Shown here in pieces: positions 56,251 to 64,000 of a stretch of 64,000 bases of DNA. The notes beneath the pieces were generated by a model that saw nothing but the letters and a program-made list of their open reading frames with translations, was not told the origin of the DNA and ran no database searches. Location: the NCBI GenBank assembly GCA_963576735.1, contig OY755191.1:11313608-11377607 (forward strand), in the 5' to 3' direction. The DNA comes from Bedellia somnulentella. Lineage: Eukaryota; Arthropoda; Insecta; Lepidoptera; Bedelliidae. The position numbers and the translations under genes were made by a program. Position 1 is the first letter of the stretch. Each line of letters opens with the position of its first letter.

Positions 56251-59238
56251 TTAACCCTATACTTGGCAGAGATTACTATGGTAAAAAAAAATAGATTTTG
56301 CCTTTTTTTTATAATAAGTGGACTATTTGGAAGTAAGGAAAAATTAAATAAAAAATCTCTGAATTTCAGTTTTCAGGATATTATATGTGTATTTAAGTTC
56401 ACAGTGCCAGGGTAACAATAACATAACTATTATAAGAGCAAGTGTCTTTAAATGCACACTGCCATATCTCCTATGCATAAAATCAAAACATTTATTAACA
56501 AAAAGCTATCACATAGTTTCATAAAAAAGGTTTTAAACTTATCACTAAACATACAAAATGGTCTTGAGATCTTTTAGGAACTTATAAGTATAAGTAAGTA
56601 TGGTAACACCATATAAATTCTTTGAAACTACGTACCTACTATTTAAGCTATCTTTTATTTGAGATCCGTTTTCTCACATAATTCAGTCGTAGAGTTAAAA
56701 AATAATCAGTCTTAAATAATTTACTTGGTATGGAAATCTACAAAACAATTTCGGCCTTCAACTAAACATAGCCTTGCATTACATTTTTGGCAAAAATGTT
56801 TTGTTTGGTTTTTTGTACAGTTCCGACACCTGCCTTTGGTTGTAAAAGTAGGAACATGTGCCACGAGATCATAGCGAGTAGCATCATCAGGCCTTTCTGC
56901 AACCGGCTTCTTTACTTTTTTTACAGTTTTAGGTAAAGAACCCGGTTGTAGATCATGTGAACTCCTCTCAAAACAACACAGTTGTCTAAACAGCGCAACG
57001 CGAAACTTTTTGAGAGGCATCAGTTTTTGTTTACCACTATTTTCACGGCGGTACAGCAACCAGGCATTGTTTACAGCAATGTCCAGAAGCTGCGAGAATA
57101 GTGGTAAATACCAACGATGACCTTTCAAATCGGTCCGGTACAAAGCCACCAGCATATCGGCCAAATCAACCCCACCCATGTTTGCATTGTAGTGCTTTAT
57201 TATATTCGGGCATGAGACTAGCCCCTTCTTCTTTTCTTCTTTCTTATAGCGCATTATATTCTGCACTGGGTGGGCATCGACATAAGTACTTGCAGCTAAG
57301 ACAAACTTATTGTCAAACCACTTTACTACAGCGATATTGTGTTCGTTGGACGCAACTTGTGCAAAGGCTCCCCGTCCTTTCTTCTTCAATTTTTTGTCAG
57401 ATGGCAGTTTCTTTTCTGCCCCTCGGAGACGATTTGCCCTGACAGTTCCCAGCGAGAATATCCCATACTCATTCCGTAGATGATGCAGCAACTCAACGGA
57501 CGTAAAAAAATTGTCAAAGTACAGCACCGAGCATGGTTTTTGCTTTATGGATTTAGCTAAGGCAATTACTACTTTAGCGCCAAGACCCATACTTTTTTCT
57601 TTTGTAGTAAAAGTATGGTGTCGGAAAGTGTCGTCCCCTCCATAAATGATGAAATCATAGACAAGACCAGATGGTGAAGCCCGAACAAATATCTTGAAAC
57701 CCCATTTTTTGGGCTTGTTGCGGACATACTGTTTTCGACTGCCGGCTCTGGTGCCTTTGTAAGGCACCATCATCTCATCTATGCTGAAACGTTTCCCTTC
57801 AGGAATATTGGCTGCGCAGTTCCGACGGAGTTTTTCCACTAATGGCCGTATTTTGAAATATCTATCGCCATCATCTTTCATGTTGTCATTGAAATGTATG
57901 TAGCGACGAATAGCCTGAAATCTTTTTAGCGTCATCACGTCAGCAATTTTTCTATACTTGAAATCATTAGACCAGTAATCAGTATATGCCGGCATATCTA
58001 CTACGCCCATGAGAATATTGATCGCCAGGAAATCTCTTATTTCGTCTTTGGTGACATTTATAGAAGAGCCCTTTTTCTGCACTGAATAGAGGTTAGTATG
58101 GTGCACAATCAAATCCACGATGTCATCCGAAATGAATAATTTGAAGTAATCAAGCGGTGACTTCTCGACATCAGTTTATTCAAACAATGTGTCTTCTATT
58201 TCTGCTGTTCCAATCAACTTCACTTTTGTCCATTTTGGAAACAATTTGGTCGGTTTCAAGATAGTTTTCTTTACGATCAGCCGGGATTTCTTAGAACGAC
58301 CAACACGAAGAGGCGTAGTAGTTTCTGCTGCAGGTGCAGGGCTGCAGTTTGAATCCACGGACGGTGACGGTGGGATGTACACGGATGGTGACGGTGGTAT
58401 TATGTCAGGATCACATTGAAGAATTGAGGGTGAGTTTGGAGTAGAATCCATCACATTTTTCGGACGTAAGATAGGTTGTGCTTGTCGCAACAACGGCTCT
58501 TCGTGGATGGCAGCAATGGTGTAAACTTCTCGATACTCACCGTCATCACTATCGGAGATGTTTATGTTTTCTACGGAAGACGTCAATGATCGCACCGGGG
58601 AACTCTCGTCTGAGGCATAGAGACGCGTCATACACCTTTTGACTTCATCTTCCGAAGATTCGCTGGAGCTTTCATCTGATTTAGCTCCGGACTTGGGCAC
58701 CAAAGCAAGTATTTTTTGAGATCTTGTAGTCTGAAAAGAAAGCAGTGCAAGCTAAGCGATGTGGGTTGGGTGAATTGTTATTTGCGTTGTGGTGTTAGGC
58801 TTTAGGTATGTCACTTTTAGGGTTTACTATAGTTAGTTTACTATAACAAATAAGCGGTCGTGTTGCTGGCAATGTGCATTATTGGATACATTATTAGGTA
58901 AATGTTGTACCCCATAAGTAAGGCAGTGTGCATTCAAAGATACATAACTTAAAAACGGGGCATCACTGTAGATAAGGCAGTGTGCATTTAAATACACGTA
59001 GCAAATAATGTGTCAATCGCATAGCATCAAGCGGTGTGTATTTAAATGCACACTATAAAAAACTTCTAAATTCTGACAAATTGAAAGCATATTTCACAAA
59101 AGTATTTCTACACAACAATAGGCTATGGTTTGTTGAATGTAAAAATAGGCCATTTTGAATCGAATAAGTAAGATAAATCTGGATAAAAATCGATATTTAC
59201 CTTGAAGTGCGTGGGAGCAGCCGGACGGTTCGCCATTT
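56251..59238 (-). mobile_element. piggyBac-like element, right part lost in the gap
   Basis: TTAA at 56251-56254 is followed by CCCTATACTTGGCAGAG, a piggyBac-type terminus. The insertion interrupts repeat X2; the same place in X1 (46309) has an uninterrupted TTAA. Short repeats related to GGCAGTGTGCATTTAAA lie at 58868, 58922, 58976 and 59031, and inverted at 56442-56463, on both sides of the transposase gene. The other terminus is not visible and may lie in the 200-N gap. Confidence 0.82.
56721..59236 (-). pseudogene. piggyBac transposase gene, two exons, one premature stop
   Basis: Exon 1 is 59236-59201 (MANRPAAPTHFK, donor AAG|GTAAAT). Exon 2 runs from 58730 (acceptor TTTTCAG) to the stop at 56721; the phases agree. 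The N-terminal ~185 residues are acidic and Ser-rich. The DDE core shows the three catalytic Asp motifs in RFSIDEMMVPYKG, LYFDNFFTSVELL and GGVDLADML. A C-terminal Cys-rich domain follows (CRNCTKNQTKHFCQKC and CLVEGRNCF), which binds terminal DNA in this family. A TAA at 58176-58178 lies in frame after residue ~195, before the core. Without it the protein would be ~681 residues, slightly longer than usual. A product from the Met at 58118 would keep the catalytic core. Close to intact, so recently active or domesticated. Confidence 0.88.
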
Positions 59239-59438
59239 NNNNNNNNNNNNNNNNNNNNNNNNNNNNNNNNNNNNNNNNNNNNNNNNNNNNNNNNNNNNNN
59301 NNNNNNNNNNNNNNNNNNNNNNNNNNNNNNNNNNNNNNNNNNNNNNNNNNNNNNNNNNNNNNNNNNNNNNNNNNNNNNNNNNNNNNNNNNNNNNNNNNNN
59401 NNNNNNNNNNNNNNNNNNNNNNNNNNNNNNNNNNNNNN
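59239..59438. other. Assembly gap, exactly 200 N
   Basis: Lies three bases upstream of the piggyBac start codon. The missing sequence probably includes the element's promoter and second terminus. Confidence 0.97.
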
Positions 59439-59689
59439 ACACTAATAACATGTCAAATGAAAACAACGCAATAAAAGAATTTAGCCATTTGTATTTATTA
59501 TTTGAGCATTTCCTCTTTTGCTCGAAGGACCAAAATTTGGACAAACTTATGTTAAAGCTATCTTTTCCATAAACAATACTGAAATGAATATCAATAAAAC
59601 TAGTGTATATTCCTTAACAAAACCATCACAGCCTTGCAAGATATGGTCCAACAGTGACGTCAGCGTATAGTTGAGTGTGGTGTACATAC

Positions 59690-61152
59690 CCGCGGAGGCG
59701 TTGCTGAGCGTGCTCTGCTGCGAGCCGTCGTCCAGCGCGGCCCCGTCCGGCGCCGTGGTGACGAGCGCGGTGGCCGGCTCGCTGTCTGGAGCAGCGCCCG
59801 CCGCCGGCGTCGTGGGGGGAGGCATCGCGCCCTGAGAACACGAGTATAGTCATATAAACATTGTGGAAACAACAAAAAGATATACTGGCCAGCCGGCTAC
59901 CCCGCTGTGTATTTTTTTTCGAAGGGATTGGTTGCTGCGGCCTTGTGGCCTGTTCGTCTTTACCATGGCTTTATGTGTGCCGGGCAGCTGAGGGCCGCCC
60001 TGGCGGGGCAAAGGAGTGTACTCAAGCTAAATTGGATAGACCCGCTGTGTACCAATTTTCATTTTTTATTTATACTTAGCTATAAAAAGAGAGTTGCATT
60101 ATAAGAGAAACGCTGTTATGTGCGAGTGAATCCGCTCTATCAGTACTCCTACAACATAATGTTTCATATTAGATCGCTGTGAAGTATCGGCTTGGAGTAA
60201 AACTAACTGTAAAGGTGTAAGTGGGAGGCGACTTAGCACAGGGTTTTAGGGCTTATGATCGGATTTTTTGGCGATATGGTTGGACCCATCACCAAATATC
60301 TTTTATTTTACAAACTTTTCCCAACAAAGCTTTCAGTAGCCAAGGAATTTAAAATTTTTAAGCTCTCCCAGCTACTTCAGTTTCAAGATTTATAGCAATG
60401 ATTCATATTTACTAAACATTTACTAGACATATTTTCCAAAAATATAAGGCTAGATTTATTAAAGAGGTTTGTGGTGTTGGACTGATATTCTTCTCGAATT
60501 TTGTATTAACATACATTTTTTAGTATCAGTATTTTTCACTTTATTTTATGCGACTAGTCACTAACAATGATATTAGTTTCAAGTACTATCAATCATGAAA
60601 TAGCAAATTACACCCTATAGCTTCACTATCTAATTCCTTTTCCTTTCTTTTTTAGGTATTATTCCTGTAAGTGTCTTTGCACTTTCAACCTTTCATTAAT
60701 TTATTTATTTCTTGTCAGAAATTTAAATCATCTCTAGGAAAATGACTCTTAGGTCTTTTTAGCAGATATCTACATGCTCGTATCATGGTATCCATTCCCA
60801 TCGAAACTCACCTTAACAGTTGGATAATGCTGCGGGGTCGGCCAGTAGGGCGCGTAAGGCATGGTTCCACGGCTAATATAGCATATTTTAAATATTCTCT
60901 TTGACTTTTTTGTTAGGTAGTATAGAAAACATTCATGGTTTCCGCTCCAATAATAACTCACCTTAACAGTTGGATAATGCTGCGGCGGCGGCGGCCTGTA
61001 TGGCGCGTAGGGCGGGTAGGGATGGTGGTTCCGCGGCGGGTACGGGTAGGGCGGCTGTGGCGGGTAGTGCTTGTACCCGTGGTGCGGCGGGTAGCGTGCG
61101 CCCTCCTGCAGCGACGACGACGGCCGCGGCGGCATCGGGACGTTCTGGGTGC
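59690..61152 (-). CDS. Pro/Tyr-rich protein, two internal exons (possibly Osa/ARID1-like)
   Basis: Exon 61152-60962 reads NVPMPPRPSSSLQEG, then a stretch dense in Pro, Tyr and His (KHYPPQPPYPYPPRNHHPY) and ends QHYPTVK at the donor GTGAGT. Exon 59831-59690 reads GAMPPPTTPAAGAAPDSEPA and DDGSQQSTLSNASA and ends in a good donor (GG|GTATGT). Phases agree if the 61-nt exon-like piece between them is skipped. Both exons are GC-rich with real acceptors. Low-complexity Pro-rich protein; the MPPRPSS and SQQSTLSNAS stretches recall Osa/ARID1 chromatin remodelling subunits, but this is weak. No ARID domain is present and flanking exons are off-window or in the gap. Confidence 0.6.
59935..60040 (+). repeat. 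GC-rich dispersed repeat D
   Basis: TGTGCCGGGCAGCTGAGGGC followed by CGCCCTGGCGGGGCAAAGG; same family as 9345-9425 and 34180-34275. Confidence 0.65.
60180..60410 (+). repeat. SINE-like family A, diverged
   Basis: Begins TGAAGTATCGGCTTGGAGTA and is recognisable through GATATGGTTGGACCCATCAC; strongly diverged. Confidence 0.6.
60812..60872 (-). pseudogene. Duplicated exon end (pseudo-exon) of the Pro/Tyr-rich gene
   Basis: Reads YAPYWPTPQHYPTVK with donor AAG|GTGAGT and acceptor ATATTAG. It copies the last ~45 bases of exon 61152-60962 (YAPYRPPPPQHYPTVK) plus part of the following intron. Its phase does not fit between its neighbours: 61 nt would shift the frame. Confidence 0.7.
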
Positions 61153-62610
61153 CTGGAATTGCGTGACATGACGGTTATTCAGTGTTTAGACTTAATAGCA
61201 GTGTTAAATGTTTTATGTATCGGCTTGTTATTCCAAAACAGGTATGGTTTTAACTGTTCAAGTCATCAAGATGTCTAGACTCTAGATAATTTATTAAGGC
61301 AGCAGCGAGTCAAAAATTACACGAGTTTTCCTCGACTACTCCAAGATGAAGGGACCCCATCATCTCTGTTGTAGACCATTTGTACACGTTGACTATTTTC
61401 GGCAAAATGACATGCTTTTTTAAGAATTAAATTAAGATAAAGCAGTTTCAATTAAATGTTCTTACAAAGATAGGGATTATTGTACTTCACGTAGTATAGA
61501 GAACAAGAGAGCTATTTGTACTTAAACTAAATAAATAAACTTTGTGTATAAACATTGTAAAACGTTCAGGCAAATCAATAATACAAATCTATAAAGAACA
61601 TGACTTTCTTAAGCCTGTATAATCAAGACCAACCAAGTATGTATGCGAAAACAGAGGATTAAACAAGTATTCTTCTGAGTCACAAAAATTTCGATAGAGA
61701 CAGCAAAACACAGCGCATTAGAAGATAGTGACGTCACCGCCGCTCTCACATATAAAGCAAAACAAACCAAGTTGCATTCGAAAGTGCAAGCGTACACTCG
61801 GGTGTCGGGGCATCAATCGAGTCTCATCGAATCCCGGCGGGCTGTAGCGTAGTGCTCGCATAATACGATTAACGAAAGGCCCACCTAAACTCGCAAGCCC
61901 GCATTAATCGGAACGGGGCGGGGGTGGAGACGCATCCGTTTTCACTTTCGTTTCGGAAACGTGAGTCGCATACATCGCATACATTGCACTGGGCCGATAC
62001 GTAGCCGATGCAAGTGTGTGGCGAGCACGCAAACCGGCAAACTATTGACCGAGACCGAGATGTGATTTGCAACAAGGAAAGTGGTATTGCAGCTTTATGT
62101 AGAACGATCAGGCCCTGATAATGATACGACATTGCATAACCGAGAAACCTAGCGTCATTCATAAGTCTCGGCTCTTTATATAATTGATTTATTTGTAGCG
62201 TGCAGTATCGGAGTCGGCCAAGAGCTATCCCTCTTTTATGCTCGTGATTATTGAGCCATTATCGTGAGCGGAGTGATCAGACGACAGGCAGACGGCGAGG
62301 CGCCGGTGATTCATAGATAACCGAATGCCATACACATTCCACCTACATATCTATTTGTTTACGACGACATTAAACGAGTGACGTTGCAAGCGGCTGTTAG
62401 GCCGACTATCTAATTAACTCATGAATGTCAAGTTATCCTGTACAGTACATGTCCTATACTCTAGATGTAAATAGAAGAAGAAGTAACATTTATTCACATT
62501 CATATGATGGCCGTTAGTGTTTACGGTTCGGTAAAATAAGAGTTAAACCAAACTAATGGCCATGTTAAATCACAGCTTTATTTGTAATCATTGAAAACAC
62601 ACAAAATCTT
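61153..62610. other. Intergenic or intronic stretch without supported genes
   Basis: 61730-62420 is GC-richer than its surroundings and contains many CpGs, but no splice-consistent frame. It could be regulatory sequence for the Pro/Tyr-rich gene; nothing firmer can be said. Confidence 0.4.
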
Positions 62611-62614
62611 TTAC

Positions 62615-62830
62615 AATTACATACATATACTCACGGCTATAATTCCCTAGAAGGGGTAGCCAGAGCCAAGGAATTATAAATTCCTCAGCCACTTTTGGAA
62701 GTTGAGTGGGGAAATGGCGGTAAAATAAAGGTTTTTGGTGATGGGTCTCCAACCGCATCGCCCAAAAATCCAATAAAAAGTCCCAATACCCTTAGTCGCC
62801 TCTTACGACACCCGTGGGTAGAAAAAGGTA
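62615..62830 (-). repeat. SINE-like family A copy, well preserved
   Basis: First-subfamily copy (CTACCCACGGGTGTCGTAAG at its 5' end) with an ACATACATATACTCACGGCT end. Very similar to 31545-31800. Confidence 0.85.
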
Positions 62831-63002
62831 GCTACATTTTCTTTTTTTTCTTTTACAATTCTAGAGTTAATAACGTATGTAATTACTATTGAACGTAACC
62901 AACTCGGAGGCAAATAATCAAGAGATGCGAAGAGAGCATGAAGTCTGAGAAGTACGTTGTTCAGATGTTTGCTGTTTGTTATCATAACATAAACATAAAC
63001 GT

Positions 63003-63345
63003 TCACGCCGTATATCCCCGAAGGGGTTGGCAGAGGTACTAATACTTCTGAACATCACGTGACTTTGTCACCTGGTGTTCAGAGTACCCACGTTTTGCAT
63101 GGACAGCGTACTCACGTGATAGGGGCAGGCCTATCGCTGTTTTGTACGAATACACTGTCACATGACTAAGTACAACTCAGCCATGTGGGTTTCCTCACGA
63201 TGTTTTCCCTCACCGTTAACAACCATGATAAATTAACCACACATATGTCTTTAGAAAAGGCAAATTGGTGTAGGCCCGACCCGGGATTTGAACACTAGTC
63301 GCTTGCACGATAACCGGTGTTCTACACATTGAGCTATCACGTCGT
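63003..63345 (-). repeat. SINE family B, full-length with tRNA-like head
   Basis: On the minus strand it starts GACGTGATAGCTCAATGTGT (box A) and AGTGTTCAAATCCCGGGTCG (box B), then GGCCTACACCAATTTGCC and a long body ending in TATACGGCGTGAACG. Tandem tRNA-like promoter plus unrelated body is the hallmark of a tRNA-derived SINE. Confidence 0.8.
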
Positions 63346-64000
63346 CTATTATCAGTATCACTAAAGAGCTATTGTGGAATAATATCTTACAGTTCACCAC
63401 TCATCACTGAGCTTAAGAAATGCGGTGAGACACCATACCCAAACACGACTGCGCAACAAAAGTAAGGACAATTATCAACCAATGTTGAATATGAAGCAGT
63501 AAGATAGAAAATTTGCAATAAGTTCTAGTGGGATTATTTTTGAAAATTCATGAACAATCTGCAAAGAGTTAATTCTACATTAGATAAACTGAAACCATAA
63601 AGTAGTTTTCAAAACAAATGAAGATTAACGTTGAACCAGTTTGAGTCATACTATTTCAATCGTGGTTTAAGATAAGAAGATAAGCTTGCTCGTATACTTA
63701 TAAGAATATAAAAATCAAATCTAAAATTTGCAAAATCTAGTATTACAAACATATAAATGTATGCATCGTAATATTAATACCAATTTGCAATGAAAATATA
63801 GCATTGTCCTCAATATTTTAAGAGCACTTCTCTTTAAAATGTTAATTTCAAGATATTTATTTAGATGTTTTACTTGTAACTTTATTACTAAACGGGTTTC
63901 ATCTTTTAAAAACTGTTAAAATCTGTTAAACACATTAAAAGTAGCTTTGATATTTAGAAATGCACGATACTGAATTACTATCTGACTAGTATACCTGTGA
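63346..64000. other. AT-rich right edge without recognised features
   Basis: No frame, splice pattern or repeat recognised. Confidence 0.4.

Noticed and set aside
59547..59689. Continuation of the Pro/Tyr-rich frame after SNASA
   Set aside because: A strong donor (GG|GTATGT) ends the exon; the sequence after it is AT-rich and intron-like.
61869..62162. 97-codon frame in GC-rich DNA
   Set aside because: No domain, no splice signals and no support from neighbours.

Overview
The window is eukaryotic, most probably a moth or butterfly (Lepidoptera). It is AT-rich, has short exons with GT-AG introns, and is packed with repeat types I know from Lepidoptera: short elements next to (CATA)n tracts, Helitrons ending in CTAG, LINE 3' ends with a GATGATGAT tail, and small LTR elements primed by a TGGCGACC site. 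No species call is made. Two runs of exactly 200 N (17651-17850 and 59239-59438) look like scaffolding joins, so the window is at least three contigs.

Host genes are sparse. (1) A spliced gene for a charged, Arg/Ser-rich protein of unknown function appears twice in opposite orientation: eleven exons on the minus strand at 9138-997, and the 3' nine exons on the plus strand at 18070-23093. Seven exons are shared. They lie in a near-identical inverted duplication (221-4781 against 17851-21796) that abuts the first gap. This is either a recent inverted duplication or two alleles scaffolded head to head. (2) A retinol-dehydrogenase-like SDR gene (26327-25413, minus) has lost its C-terminus to a PIF/Harbinger element. 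(3) A weak minus-strand gene model lies at 28930-26802. (4) Two frameshifted exons of a Brr2-type (SNRNP200) helicase lie at 48038-47303. (5) Exons of a Pro/Tyr-rich protein lie at 61152-59690.

The rest is mostly mobile DNA, much of it nested. At 12161-15799 a 3.6 kb element with long inverted termini and an 8-bp target duplication sits in a SINE and holds a LINE tail, a miniature LTR retrotransposon (TRIM), a 248-bp MITE and a 444-bp palindrome. At 23365-25476 is the Harbinger element, with its MADF gene intact and its transposase gutted. At 29197-31055 is a decayed piggyBac-like element. Between 37.5 and 54 kb, tandem arrays of ~313-bp units with tRNA-like cloverleaf heads, P-element transposase fragments and three copies of one Helitron form a partly mirrored arrangement. 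At 43081-46001 a non-coding LTR element has two identical 125-bp LTRs. At 56251-59236 a nearly intact piggyBac transposase gene is broken by one stop codon.

Several elements can be dated against empty sites inside the window: the hAT-type MITE at 313-943 (empty in the other arm), the LTR element (empty at 55.94 kb) and the second piggyBac (empty TTAA at 46309). I found no CRISPR, operon or bacterial-type system. The most unusual structures are the tRNA-like arrays and the layered foldback element.
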